A stretch of DNA of 64,000 nt from Nocardia sp. NBC_01730. Lineage in GTDB: Bacteria > Actinomycetota > Actinomycetes > Mycobacteriales > Mycobacteriaceae. This document shows, one piece after another, positions 32,841-41,877 of this stretch (position 1 is the stretch's first letter; each line of letters begins with the position of its first letter). Location of the stretch: NCBI RefSeq assembly GCF_035920445.1, contig NZ_CP109162.1:2976001-3040000 (forward strand), written 5' to 3'. The notes below the pieces were generated by a model. It ran no database searches and was not told the origin of the DNA. It saw nothing but the letters and a program-made list of their open reading frames with translations. The position numbers and the translations under genes are program-made.

Positions 32841-32867
32841 CCGGCCTCGCTGCCCGCGCGAGGCCGG
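32841..32867. terminator. hairpin between convergent genes
   Basis: Perfect nine-base stem CCGGCCTCG / CGAGGCCGG with a nine-base loop, between the membrane protein (+) and aspS (-). No U-run follows, so it is a weak or factor-assisted terminator. Confidence 0.5.
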
Positions 32868-32966
32868 AGCTCGAGCACAATGATCCCGGCCACCATTCGC
32901 TCATGGTCGGCGGCGCCGGGCCGGCGGCGACGCTGACCAGAACGTACCGTTCCGCGGGGGCGACCG

Positions 32967-34769
32967 CTATTGCGGGGGCTTCGCGACTTTCGCGTCCTCA
33001 CCCTTCTTCTGCTCCGGCTCGGCGTCCAGGCCCGCCTCCTTGCGCTGCTGCGCGGTGATCGGTGCGGGCGCGTCGGTCAGCGGATCGACGCCGCCTCCAG
33101 TCTTCGGGAATGCGATGACCTCGCGGATCGAGTCCTGTCCGGCCAGCAGCGCGGTGACCCGGTCCCAGCCGAAGGCGATGCCGCCGTGCGGCGGGGCACC
33201 GAAGGCGAAGGCGTCCAACAGGAACCCGAACTTCTCCTGCGCCTCTTCGTGGCTGATACCCATCACCTTGAACACGCGTTCCTGCACGTCGCGGCGGTGG
33301 ATTCGGATCGAGCCCCCGCCGATCTCGTTGCCGTTGCAGACGATGTCGTAGGCGTAGGCCAGCGCCGAGTCCGGGTCGGTGTCGAAGGTGTCCAGCGACT
33401 CCGGCTTCGGTGAGGTGAACGCGTGGTGCACCGCGGTCCACGCGGAATGGCCCACCGCCACATCGCCACTCGCGGTCGCCTCGGCGGTCGGCTCGAACAG
33501 CGGGGCGTCCACGATCCACACGAACGACCAGGCGTCCTCGTCGATCAGGCCGACCTTGCGGGCGATCTCGCCGCGCGCGGCACCGAGCAGACCGCGCTGC
33601 GCCTTCGCCGGACCGGCCGCGAAGAACACGCAGTCGCCCGGTACCGCACCGACATGCTTGGCCAGGCCCTCTCGCTCGGCGTCGCTGAGGTTCTTGGCCA
33701 CCGGGCCTCCGAGCGTGCCGTCCTCGTTCACCAGGACATACGCCAGCCCCTTCGCGCCACGCTGCTTGGCCCAATCCTGCCAGGCGTCGAGCTGGCGCCG
33801 CGGCTGGCTCGCGCCGCCGGACATGACCACCGCGCCGACATAGGGAGCCTGGAACACCCGGAACGGGGTGTCTTTGAAATACTCGGTGCACTCGGTGATC
33901 TCGACACCGAAGCGCAGATCCGGCTTGTCGGAACCGAAGCGGCGCATGGCCTCCGCATAGGTCATGTGCGGGATCGGCGTCGGAATCTCGTAGCCGACCA
34001 GCTTCCACAGCGCGACGAGGATCTCCTCGGCCAGCAGGATCACGTCGTCCTGGCGCACGAAGCTCATCTCGATGTCGAGCTGGGTGAACTCGGGCTGACG
34101 GTCGGCGCGGAAGTCCTCGTCGCGGTAGCAGCGCGCGATCTGGTAGTACCGCTCGATGCCGCCGACCATGAGCAGCTGCTTGAACAACTGCGGGCTCTGC
34201 GGCAGCGCGTAGAAGCTGCCCGGCTGCAGGCGAGCGGGCACCAGGAAGTCGCGTGCGCCCTCCGGGGTGGAGCGGGTCATCGTCGGCGTCTCCACCTCGA
34301 TGAACTCGTGGCGGGCCAGCACCTCGCGGGCAGCCGCGTTGACCTTCGACCGCAGCCGGATGGCGTGCGCCGGACCCTCGCGGCGCAGATCCAGGTAGCG
34401 GTGCTTCAGGCGCGCCTCCTCACCGGGCTGCTCGTCCAGTTGGAACGGCAGCGGGGCACTCTCGTTCAGCACCTCGAGTTCGGCGACGTTGACCTCGATG
34501 GTGCCGGTGGGCAGCTCCGGGTTCTCGTTGCCATCCGGGCGCGGTTCCACTGTGCCGGTGACGCGTACGCAGTACTCGGCGCGCAGCCGGTGCGCCTGCG
34601 CGGCGGGTTCGCCCTCGCGGAACACCGCCTGGGCGACCCCCGACGCATCGCGCAGATCGATGAAGATCACCCCACCGTGGTCACGCCGCCGGGCCACCCA
34701 GCCGGTGAGGGTGACGGTCTGACCGGCATGCTCGCTTCGCAGCGAACCAGCCAAGTGGGTGCGCAGCAC
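32967..34769 (-). CDS. aspS: aspartyl-tRNA synthetase (probably non-discriminating)
   Basis: Class IIb synthetase of 600 residues. OB-fold N-domain ([20 protein letters not shown]), motif 2 in [20 protein letters not shown], bacterial GAD insertion, and motif 3 in [14 protein letters not shown]. The GTG at 34769 has AAAGG upstream and gives [12 protein letters not shown], matching mycobacterial proteins; the ATG at 34838 is less likely. The C-terminus ends in a Lys/Glu/Pro-rich tail. Confidence 0.96.
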   Translation of the reverse strand: MLRTHLAGSLRSEHAGQTVTLTGWVARRRDHGGVIFIDLRDASGVAQAVFREGEPAAQAHRLRAEYCVRVTGTVEPRPDGNENPELPTGTIEVNVAELEVLNESAPLPFQLDEQPGEEARLKHRYLDLRREGPAHAIRLRSKVNAAAREVLARHEFIEVETPTMTRSTPEGARDFLVPARLQPGSFYALPQSPQLFKQLLMVGGIERYYQIARCYRDEDFRADRQPEFTQLDIEMSFVRQDDVILLAEEILVALWKLVGYEIPTPIPHMTYAEAMRRFGSDKPDLRFGVEITECTEYFKDTPFRVFQAPYVGAVVMSGGASQPRRQLDAWQDWAKQRGAKGLAYVLVNEDGTLGGPVAKNLSDAEREGLAKHVGAVPGDCVFFAAGPAKAQRGLLGAARGEIARKVGLIDEDAWSFVWIVDAPLFEPTAEATASGDVAVGHSAWTAVHHAFTSPKPESLDTFDTDPDSALAYAYDIVCNGNEIGGGSIRIHRRDVQERVFKVMGISHEEAQEKFGFLLDAFAFGAPPHGGIAFGWDRVTALLAGQDSIREVIAFPKTGGGVDPLTDAPAPITAQQRKEAGLDAEPEQKKGEDAKVAKPPQ

Positions 34770-34910
34770 GGGGTTCCTTTCGACGACTCCGGCACCCGGT
34801 GCGATGTGACCAGGTGCGGGTCCATCGTAGTGAGACACATTCGTCGAGTGGAAACCGATATCACCACGCCCATGCCAAGCTGTATCGGGCGAGTGTGTGA
34901 CCGAGGGCTA

Positions 34911-34967
34911 CGGACGACGAAAAGCGGACGACGAAAAGCGGACGACGAAAAGCGGACGACGAGAAAG
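34911..34967. repeat. 14-bp tandem repeat, four copies
   Basis: The unit CGGACGACGAAAAG is repeated at 34911, 34925, 34939 and, with a G for A, 34953. It ends eight bases before the ATG of the metallopeptidase, and so lies in its leader and ribosome-binding region. No normal Shine-Dalgarno is present; the repeated GACGAAAAG may replace it. Confidence 0.85.
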
Positions 34968-34975
34968 CGACAACG

Positions 34976-35902
34976 ATGACCTTCAACGAGGGCATGCAGA
35001 TCGACCCCGATCGGGTTTCGTCCGGCGGAGGCCCCGGAATGGGTGGCAAGATCGCGCTGGGCGGTGGCGCGGGCGGACTGATCGTGCTGGTGTTGACCCT
35101 CCTGATGGGCGGTGACCCCGGCTCGGTCCTCGGCAACTTCACCGGGGCACAGGATCAGAGCCAGACGCAGCCGGGCACGGCGGGCACGCCGAGCCACTGC
35201 AAGACCGGCGCGGACGCCAACAAGTACATCGACTGCCGGGTGGCGCTCACTGCGCAGAGCCTGGACGCCGTGTGGTCCACCGAGCTCCCCCAGCAGACCG
35301 GAAAGCGGTACGTGCGGCCGAAGGTGGTGCTGTTCTCCGGCGCTACCTCGACCGGCTGTGGCAACGCCACCAGCGCGGTCGGCCCGTTCTACTGCCCGGC
35401 CGACCAGACCGCCTACTTCGACACGAGCTTCTTCCAGGAGTTGGTGGACCGTTTCGGTTCCAGCGGTGGCCCGCTCGCGCAGGAATACGTGGTGGCGCAC
35501 GAGATCGGCCACCACATCCAGAATCAGCTCGGCGACATCGGCCGTGCACAGCGGGATCCGCGCGGCCCGGAGTCCGGCGCGGTGCGCACCGAGTTGCAGG
35601 CCGACTGCTACGCGGGCATCTGGGCGCACTTCGCGGATGAGCTGCCGGCACCCGGCGGCGGCCAGCCGTTCCTGAAACCGCTGTCGGACAACGACGTCCG
35701 TGATGCGCTCTCGGCAGCCTCGGCGGTCGGCGACGACCGCATCCAGCGCGCGGCGCAGGGCAGGGTGAATCCCGAAGCGTGGACCCACGGTTCGTCCGAG
35801 CAGCGGCAGAAATGGTTCCTCACCGGCTACAGGACCGGCGAGGTGCGCGCCTGCGACACCTATTCGGCCCAGGACCTGAACAATCCGTCCGCCCTGCGGT
35901 GA
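34976..35902 (+). CDS. YpfJ-family neutral zinc metallopeptidase, membrane-anchored
   Basis: A 308-residue protein with one TM segment near residues 25-46 (IALGGGAGGLIVLVLTLLMG) and an extracytoplasmic domain. The zinc site HEIGHH is at 175-180, and the third ligand region is in RTELQADCYAGIWAHF. Several conserved cysteines (for example TGCGN, FYC) are present. The family is widespread; substrates are unknown. Translation may depend on the 14-bp repeats immediately upstream. Confidence 0.9.
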   Translation: MTFNEGMQIDPDRVSSGGGPGMGGKIALGGGAGGLIVLVLTLLMGGDPGSVLGNFTGAQDQSQTQPGTAGTPSHCKTGADANKYIDCRVALTAQSLDAVWSTELPQQTGKRYVRPKVVLFSGATSTGCGNATSAVGPFYCPADQTAYFDTSFFQELVDRFGSSGGPLAQEYVVAHEIGHHIQNQLGDIGRAQRDPRGPESGAVRTELQADCYAGIWAHFADELPAPGGGQPFLKPLSDNDVRDALSAASAVGDDRIQRAAQGRVNPEAWTHGSSEQRQKWFLTGYRTGEVRACDTYSAQDLNNPSALR

Positions 35903-35987
35903 CCCGGATTCCATCGGCACCACAGCTTTGCTGTCATGATCGACGGTAGTTCGCCTGTGCCACAGGTGAAAACGGCAACGCTGGGAG

Positions 35988-36542
35988 ATGGGATTGAAGC
36001 GAAGTACGACAGCGGCCTTGCTGGTCGCGATGCTGGCGCTCACGGTGGGCTCGGTCACCGCCGCCGCCGACCCGGTCACCGCGCCGCCGCCGCAGCCCAG
36101 CGCGCTGCCTCCGGCCGCCGCGCCGCTGGCGCTATTCACCTTGACCACCATTCCGGACAGCTGGCAGAGCCGGGTGGATCTGCGCCCGCAACTGGAAATC
36201 TTCTCCGACGGCAAGGCCGTCAAGATCCCCGACGCCGTCGCCGCCGATCGCGCACCGGATGTCCCGCCGGGGCGGATCAGCGGGCACGTACCACCCGAGG
36301 TGCTGACCGCGGCGCTGGCCGAGACCAGGTCGCTCGTGGCCGTGGATCTCGGTGTGCCGACGGCCACCGACCAGGGCAGCCAGATCATCGACTGCATGTC
36401 GCAGCCGCCGAATGAGGACGTGCATCTCGTCGTCTACGCGCCCCAAGCCACCGAAGGCCTCGGCGCCGAGCAGCAGGCCGGCCGAAAACGCTTTGCCGAC
36501 CTCTACCAGAAGCTGCTCGACGCGTTCGTCCAGGACAACTGA
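35988..36542 (+). CDS. secreted protein of unknown function
   Basis: 184 residues with an N-terminal signal peptide (LKRSTTAALLVAMLALTVGS, cleavage near TAAADP), then a Pro/Ala-rich linker and a folded domain with one cysteine (IIDCMSQPP). The start is ATG at 35988 or TTG at 35994; the latter has a better placed GGGAG. I do not recognise the family. It follows the metallopeptidase by 85 bases and may be co-transcribed. Confidence 0.75.
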   Translation: MGLKRSTTAALLVAMLALTVGSVTAAADPVTAPPPQPSALPPAAAPLALFTLTTIPDSWQSRVDLRPQLEIFSDGKAVKIPDAVAADRAPDVPPGRISGHVPPEVLTAALAETRSLVAVDLGVPTATDQGSQIIDCMSQPPNEDVHLVVYAPQATEGLGAEQQAGRKRFADLYQKLLDAFVQDN

Positions 36543-36609
36543 TACCCGCGGTCCGGACCGAGCGGTTGCCGCCGTTCGGGCCGGGTTGCCCGGTAAGCCC
36601 TTGTGGGGG

Positions 36610-38172
36610 CTAGAACTGGTCCTGGTCGTAGTCGGAGCTGATGATCTCGTCGGAGTGCGTCGCGCCGATAACATCCGGCGTGGACTCTCCCAGCGAACCG
36701 GTGAGGTCGTCATTTCCGGTCGGGCTCAGATACGGCTGCACGGTGCGCGAGTGCTCCTCGTCGTTGCTCCGCTGCCCCGCACCGGCAGCCGGGCTGCCCA
36801 TGAAGCTGTTGGCACCAGAGGGGGTGGTGCCGGTGCCGCCCGGACCGAATGGCGCACCTGCGATCGGCGAGGCGGTGGTGCCGGGCAGGCCGGTGGGCTT
36901 GGGCACCGAGGGTGTTCCCGAGAGGCCGGGGCTGCCGGAGATACCGCTCGGCACGCCGTGGTTGGTGCTCGGGCTGTGCGGCGTGTGCACCGATGACGGC
37001 GTGGTCGACGGTGTCCCCGGTGCGTACGAGTCCAGGCCCGCGGCCTTGGTGGCCGTGTCTGTCGCGGTCGACTGCGCCTGCTCCAGGATCGGCTGGCCGA
37101 CGTTCTGCGCCACCGCCTGCGCTACCTCCTGCGGCGCAGGCCCGCCATCCGGCGCGACCAGCTGCTGCACCATGCCGCTGAGCTCGGCGGACTTGCCCGC
37201 CAGGTCACCGCGGGTGGCATTGACCACGCCTACGGCGTGACCGAGGTGCTCCGTGGCCGAGGCAATCAGCGTCGCCTGCGCAGGCGGGGTCAGGATCACC
37301 GGCGCCAGCGCGGTCGCCTGGGTGGCGAACGACGACGCGATGCCGAGCAGCTGCGCGTTGCCCTGCTGCACTACCGCGGCGGCACGTTGGGTGAGCTCGG
37401 AGATATCGATGCCGCGCTGACTGGTCTCGTGGCCCTCGACGTTCGCCTGCTGGCTGGTGACCTGCGCGTTGCGGGCGGCCTGGCTCTGCCAGAGCTGCTC
37501 GACCGTGGCCATACTGCCCTTGCCCACCTGCATGGCCATCTCGATGACCTTGGAGGACTGGCTGAGGATCGCGGTCGGGTCGAGCGCGCCGATCACGCCG
37601 GTGCCGAAGCTGCCGAGCAGATCGAGGATCGGCTTCATCAGCATGTCCACGCCTGGCAGCGCGGGCAGCGCGACACCCTGCATCAGCGCGGCGACCGGGT
37701 CGGCGGGCAGCGGCGGCAGCGCGGACGCGGCCTGATTCACCGCGGTGGCGACGGCGGCCGGCGCGTCGGCGAGCCCGCCACCGAGAACGCCCTGCGCGGC
37801 CTCGACCACCGGGGCGGCGGCGTAGTTGATCGCGGCGCTCGTGTCTCCCAGCAGGGCGGAGACCTCGTGCGGAACGCCGGGAATATCCTGAGCGCCCGGC
37901 CCTGCCGCGCCGTTCAGGCCGGACAGTCCCGGCGGAACGGCGCCGAGTGTGTGCTGGTCTTCGGAGATCTTGCGCGACAACACGAACGCGGGCGGTTCGA
38001 TGGGCGGCATGTCGTCGGGCAGCTGGGGCAGCGGCAAGTCGAGCACCGCCTTGGCGGGCGAGTTCTGCAGTGCGTCCAGTACGGTCTGCTGGCCGATGGC
38101 GACGTTTTGCTCGGCCGCGTGCTCGACGACCTGCCCCTCGGGCGCGATGACGCCGCTGTCCAGTGGCCTCAT
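36610..38172 (-). CDS. large Ala/Pro/Gly-rich partner of EspC-like protein
   Basis: A 520-residue protein whose first 350 residues are helical and Ala/Gln-rich with a LWQSQAARNAQVTSQQ segment, and whose last 150 are Pro/Gly/Ser/Thr-rich and probably disordered. Its ATG overlaps the TGA of an EspC-like gene (ATGA). In mycobacteria, EspC is encoded with the larger EspA. By position and composition this may be an EspA-like partner, but sequence similarity is not obvious to me. No signal peptide is present. Confidence 0.7.
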   Translation of the reverse strand: MRPLDSGVIAPEGQVVEHAAEQNVAIGQQTVLDALQNSPAKAVLDLPLPQLPDDMPPIEPPAFVLSRKISEDQHTLGAVPPGLSGLNGAAGPGAQDIPGVPHEVSALLGDTSAAINYAAAPVVEAAQGVLGGGLADAPAAVATAVNQAASALPPLPADPVAALMQGVALPALPGVDMLMKPILDLLGSFGTGVIGALDPTAILSQSSKVIEMAMQVGKGSMATVEQLWQSQAARNAQVTSQQANVEGHETSQRGIDISELTQRAAAVVQQGNAQLLGIASSFATQATALAPVILTPPAQATLIASATEHLGHAVGVVNATRGDLAGKSAELSGMVQQLVAPDGGPAPQEVAQAVAQNVGQPILEQAQSTATDTATKAAGLDSYAPGTPSTTPSSVHTPHSPSTNHGVPSGISGSPGLSGTPSVPKPTGLPGTTASPIAGAPFGPGGTGTTPSGANSFMGSPAAGAGQRSNDEEHSRTVQPYLSPTGNDDLTGSLGESTPDVIGATHSDEIISSDYDQDQF

Positions 38173-38498
38173 ACCGCGCCCCCGATCTGGTTCGCGATGG
38201 AGCCGAGCACGCCCGCGTTGAACGAGTCGGTGGCGTCGTAGGCAGCGGCGGCGCTGAACGCCGACTCCGAAAGCTTGGCGTACTTGGCCGACAGATCGTT
38301 GATGTCCTTGGCCTGCAGCACCTGGGCCGCGGCGAACATCGCCAGATAGTCGATGCCGATCAGTCCGAACACCGGAACCAGCGCGGCGACATTACGCACC
38401 GCGTCGAAATTGCCCGCCCCCGCGAGATCGTCGGCGATGCCGGCGTTCGTGGCGGCGAACGCCCGGACCGCTTCGGTCTCTACCGAGAGATCACTCAT
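38169..38498 (-). CDS. EspC-like type VII secretion target
   Basis: A 109-residue helical protein of the ESX-1 EspC family: begins MSDLSVETEAVRAFAATNAG, has a central hydrophobic turn (VFGLIGIDYLAMFA) and a C-terminal YDATD at 87-91, matching the YxxxD/E export signal of type VII substrates. It probably forms a complex with the downstream protein, with which it is coupled by ATGA. No ESX machinery gene (eccC, mycP) lies in the window, so export would be in trans. Confidence 0.8.
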   Translation of the reverse strand: MSDLSVETEAVRAFAATNAGIADDLAGAGNFDAVRNVAALVPVFGLIGIDYLAMFAAAQVLQAKDINDLSAKYAKLSESAFSAAAAYDATDSFNAGVLGSIANQIGGAV

Positions 38499-38812
38499 CG
38501 AGTTGCCCCCCAAAATCGTCGTGAACATCTGTGCCATGAACGTCGTCGTGACCCGTCCGCTCCCCTGCCGAATCGGCTGGGCCGCTACGGTTTGGGCTCA
38601 ATATAGCGGACGAGACCACCGAGGTTCGAGGCCGAGCGCGGCGTCACAAGCCGAATCGCACCGAACTGGAGCGTGTTGCAAGTTAGAACAAGTTTTCTGA
38701 CACGCTTTTGCAGCGAATACGCTTCCTCCCCGGTGTCCCAAATCCCAACTATCACTGCGCCACCTCCCGCATCGGCCGCTGAGCCTCTCGACGCAAGCTT
38801 GGGAGGTACCCG
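38499..38812. other. gap at core/accessory boundary
   Basis: About 314 bases between the EspC-like gene and the first accessory gene. A minus-strand frame crosses part of it but has no family resemblance. I looked for a tRNA end or obvious direct repeat marking an attachment site and saw none. It should contain divergent promoters. Confidence 0.4.
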
Positions 38813-39292
38813 GTGAACTCCGAGATCATCACGCCGTTGACTCCCGACGCGACCGCCTCGATCGATAGGGCTTCGAGGTTCGAGTCGTCCGCGCATGCAG
38901 CGTTTCCCTTGGTCGAGTTGGTCTATCCGACCCAGCCTCGCGATAATCGGTGGACCTATGGGCTGCGGCGCGTCGACCGCAACGGTCGCGTGATCGACAA
39001 ATCGGTCGTCGCAGCGCTCGGTTGGTGCGCTGGCCTACGGCTCTCTGGGATGAGCACGAGTGGCGGTGTGCGGCTTACGGTCTGCGAGTCGGGCAAGAAT
39101 TCGATCACTTCCGATCGAGATCTTCGGCTCGCGGCGCGTACGCGCCGAGCTCTCGCGATCGCAGCCGGCGACCAGGTTCTTCTGGTGGCCGATGCACAAC
39201 AGATGGCGATGACTGTGCTGCCGCTACGGGCGATTGATCGTCTGGTCGGTGCGGCGTGTGAGGACAACCGTGTGGAATCGGGGCAATCGTGA
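38813..39292 (+). CDS. AbrB/MazE-like swapped-hairpin protein
   Basis: 159 residues. The C-terminal third (ARTRRALAIAAGDQVLLVAD, then MTVLPLRAIDRLV) looks like the AbrB/SpoVT barrel DNA-binding domain found beside integrases of actinobacterial elements. It is the first gene of a three-gene operon; its TGA overlaps the GTG of the integrase. It may regulate the integrase. Family assignment is by eye and moderate. Confidence 0.55.
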   Translation: MNSEIITPLTPDATASIDRASRFESSAHAAFPLVELVYPTQPRDNRWTYGLRRVDRNGRVIDKSVVAALGWCAGLRLSGMSTSGGVRLTVCESGKNSITSDRDLRLAARTRRALAIAAGDQVLLVADAQQMAMTVLPLRAIDRLVGAACEDNRVESGQS

Positions 39293-40398
39293 CCGCGACG
39301 CCCTCCGTCAATGACCTCGACACCGCCAGACGGCTGCTCGACCAGATGCAGACCCTGTTGGCACACAACGAGTCGCACCCGAACGTGCCCAGGTTCGCGG
39401 ACTACGTTCCCCGTGTCCTGGCCGCGATGCCCGCGACCTTGACGGTTGTGCAGTATCAGTCGTTTCTGCGCAGGGTCGCCGAGGCGTGGCCGGACAGGCG
39501 GATCGACGAGCCCACACCGACCGAGTTCAAGTCCCTGATCGCCGAGATCGTCGAGATGCGCCAGGTGAGACGCAATGACGTCGGTGGCAAGGGCACGGCC
39601 AGAGGGGTGATCTCGGCGCTGCGCAAGTTGTACGAGTTCGCGGTCGATGACGGCTATATCCGGTCAGAGGACAACCCTGGGAAGAAGCTGGCGATGCCCA
39701 GCTTGCCCCCGTCACGCCGTCGCGCGCTGTCGCGAGATCAACTCGTCGAGATCAACCGGGCAGCGGCGGAATCCGGTGAAGACCCGGAGTTGGACACCCT
39801 CATCCTTCGCCTGCACACCGAGACGGCGTGCCGCCGCGCGGGCGTGGTGGATTTGCGGGAGGTCGATCTCGATCCCGCCAACTGCCTCATCCATCTCAGA
39901 GAGAAGGGAGGCATCACCAGGTGGCAACCGATCTCGCCGACCTTGATGGAAGCACTTCAGCAACATCATCGCAGGCGAAAGCCGCACGACAGGTCGGTCG
40001 GACATCGTGCTCGCAATGGGAAGGTCATCACCGCCGAAGCCGAGGCACGTCTGCTCCGTTACCGCAACGGCGATCCGGTCAACAACCGCCAGTACCACCT
40101 GATGTTCCAGCGCATCGGCGCCGCGGTCCCCTGGGTGGTGGCACACCAGATCTCCATTCACTGGCTACGGCATACGACCTTGACCTGGGTGGAGCGGCGT
40201 TTCGGAGTTCCGGTCGCCAAGGCCTATGCCGGGCACACCGACAACCCCGGTGGTGCCACGACCCTGCTCTACACCCGCGCTGGTCTGCCCGAAGTCGCGC
40301 GAGCCCTTGCCGAGCTCACCGGTGAACCGCATCCGTGCGCGGCCGCATCCGGCGCCGACCCCAATTACCTCCCCTCCGGCCCGAGGCAGGATCCATGA
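39289..40398 (+). CDS. tyrosine recombinase / integrase
   Basis: 369 residues with N-terminal SAM-like core-binding domain and catalytic domain. Catalytic residues visible: R182/R183 in TACRRAGVVDL, K206 in HLREKGGI, H291-x-x-R294-H295 in IHWLRHTTLTW, H316 in AYAGHTDN and Y328 in LLYTRAG. It is coupled to both neighbours by GTGA and ATGA overlaps. It is a candidate for the integrase of the wider accessory region, but no attachment site was found. Confidence 0.9.
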   Translation: MTATPSVNDLDTARRLLDQMQTLLAHNESHPNVPRFADYVPRVLAAMPATLTVVQYQSFLRRVAEAWPDRRIDEPTPTEFKSLIAEIVEMRQVRRNDVGGKGTARGVISALRKLYEFAVDDGYIRSEDNPGKKLAMPSLPPSRRRALSRDQLVEINRAAAESGEDPELDTLILRLHTETACRRAGVVDLREVDLDPANCLIHLREKGGITRWQPISPTLMEALQQHHRRRKPHDRSVGHRARNGKVITAEAEARLLRYRNGDPVNNRQYHLMFQRIGAAVPWVVAHQISIHWLRHTTLTWVERRFGVPVAKAYAGHTDNPGGATTLLYTRAGLPEVARALAELTGEPHPCAAASGADPNYLPSGPRQDP

Positions 40399-41606
40399 CA
40401 CCGAAGTCGACATCACCCAGCCACCAGCTCGCCGATCCCGCGACCCTCGGACGATCGGTCGAGGTGGCCCGAAATTGCGTCCCCCTGCAGGAAGTCTCAG
40501 AGCTGTACCAGGCGATGACGGTCGCCGAGATCGAGGCCGAGCAAGGGTTAGCCCGATGGGAGCGTGCCCAGCGGCGGCGCCAGCGCAAGCGTTCGGTGCG
40601 TGGCGAGCTGGCCGAACAAGCGCGACAACAGCGGTCGGCCCGCCGGTTGCGGCAGCAGGACGCGCGCCAGCTGCGATGGTTGGCGAACGCTCGGGCAGAT
40701 CGTGCGCGAGCGACGAACCCGGACGCGTTGGTCGGGGCCTTGCATCACCGGGCAAGGCGCTCCTCATTGCTGTTGCGGTGTGTGATGGGGGTCGGGTTGC
40801 TGTGGTCGGCGGTCAACGTCGGCCGCAACCTGACACCCGCCGACGTGACACCGGGGCCGACGTGGTGGCTGTTGTGGGCGTTGTCGTTCGGGATCGAGGC
40901 CATGATCTCGGTGCCGATCCTGGAGATCATGGCCCAGGCCGCGACCGCGGCCCGGCTCGGGCAACGCGTCGATCGCGCCAAGATCGTGTTCTTCGAAGCG
41001 GCGCTGCTGACCGGCACTGTCGGATTGAACTGCGGTCCACACCTCATTCAAGGCAGCTTCGGTAGAGCAGCGGAATACGCGGTCGCGCCGGTCATGGTGG
41101 TGGTATTGATGTGGCTACACGCGTGGCTGACCACTCGCTACGCCGAACTCATCGAGGCAGTCGCCACCACTGACAGCACCACGCACGATGCCGCGACGAA
41201 CGATCCTTCGCCTGCGTACACCCAGCATCGGAGTGCCGGTCGCCTGATGCAGCACGTTGGAGGCGGGTCCGAGGATGTGGTCGCCTATCTGCCCTCTGAT
41301 CGTGCCGAAACGGATGATCCGGGTCACGACCCTGGTGCGGCGGGTCTCGGTGAGGACCTGGCGCGGATCGCAGGAAAGTTGGTGGCGACCGGGCGTAGTG
41401 AGAAATCGGTCACCGAGATCGTCGAGATTCTGGAGTTCGCCGCGACGGGGATGAACGCGAACGCCGTCGCCACCGCGATGTCGACCCGGACGGGGGCGAC
41501 GTGGCGGCGATCCACCGTCGACCGGATCATCGCCCGCGCAGTGGAGTTCGGATTCCCTGTCGTAGGACCGCGATTGGAGGTGGTCGCCGACCAGAAACCC
41601 GCCTGA
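40395..41606 (+). CDS. four-TM membrane protein with basic N-terminus and C-terminal HTH-like tail
   Basis: 403 residues. A highly charged coiled-coil segment (about 50-110, WERAQRRRQRKRSVRGEL), four hydrophobic segments (about 124-142, 156-178, 195-213, 227-246), then a soluble tail ending in a helical region (AATGMNANAVATAMSTRTGA followed by STVDRIIARA) that resembles a winged helix. The topology is reminiscent of DUF2637/Spd-type proteins of actinobacterial conjugative elements; that link is tentative. ATGA overlap with the integrase shows it belongs to the same transcript. Confidence 0.65.
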   Translation: MTPKSTSPSHQLADPATLGRSVEVARNCVPLQEVSELYQAMTVAEIEAEQGLARWERAQRRRQRKRSVRGELAEQARQQRSARRLRQQDARQLRWLANARADRARATNPDALVGALHHRARRSSLLLRCVMGVGLLWSAVNVGRNLTPADVTPGPTWWLLWALSFGIEAMISVPILEIMAQAATAARLGQRVDRAKIVFFEAALLTGTVGLNCGPHLIQGSFGRAAEYAVAPVMVVVLMWLHAWLTTRYAELIEAVATTDSTTHDAATNDPSPAYTQHRSAGRLMQHVGGGSEDVVAYLPSDRAETDDPGHDPGAAGLGEDLARIAGKLVATGRSEKSVTEIVEILEFAATGMNANAVATAMSTRTGATWRRSTVDRIIARAVEFGFPVVGPRLEVVADQKPA

Positions 41607-41631
41607 CCCTCCGACCGGCGACGGTCGGTGT

Positions 41632-41662
41632 GGGTGCGATCCGCCTGTAAGGGATCGCACCC
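41632..41662. terminator. hairpin ending the integrase operon
   Basis: Perfect 11-base stem GGGTGCGATCC / GGATCGCACCC with a nine-base loop, 26 bases after the operon's last stop. A smaller six-base hairpin (CCGACC/GGTCGG) precedes it. Confidence 0.65.
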
Positions 41663-41877
41663 GCCTCGGGAACCGAGATCGGCCCAACAGAACCAATAAA
41701 CCGAAACCCCCAGTAGCCGCTGGAGACTTCACACCAGACAACACGAAGGCTGTCCATGACTGGCACCTCCGGGGGGAACCCTGCCCAAACCATGATTCAA
41801 CCGACACCACCACGTCGTCCGCGTGCTCGCACGAGCCTCCCAACAGAGACGTCGAAGGTGATCGATCCGCTCTTGTA

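Noticed and set aside
34911..34967. Short regularly spaced repeats as a CRISPR array
   Set aside because: Units are 14 bp and directly contiguous with no spacers, and no cas gene is present.
38585..38896. 103-codon minus-strand frame at the accessory boundary
   Set aside because: No ribosome binding site, no family resemblance, and partly antisense to the AbrB-like gene.
38813..40398. AbrB-like gene plus neighbour as a toxin-antitoxin pair
   Set aside because: The coupled downstream gene is a full tyrosine integrase with all catalytic residues, not a toxin.
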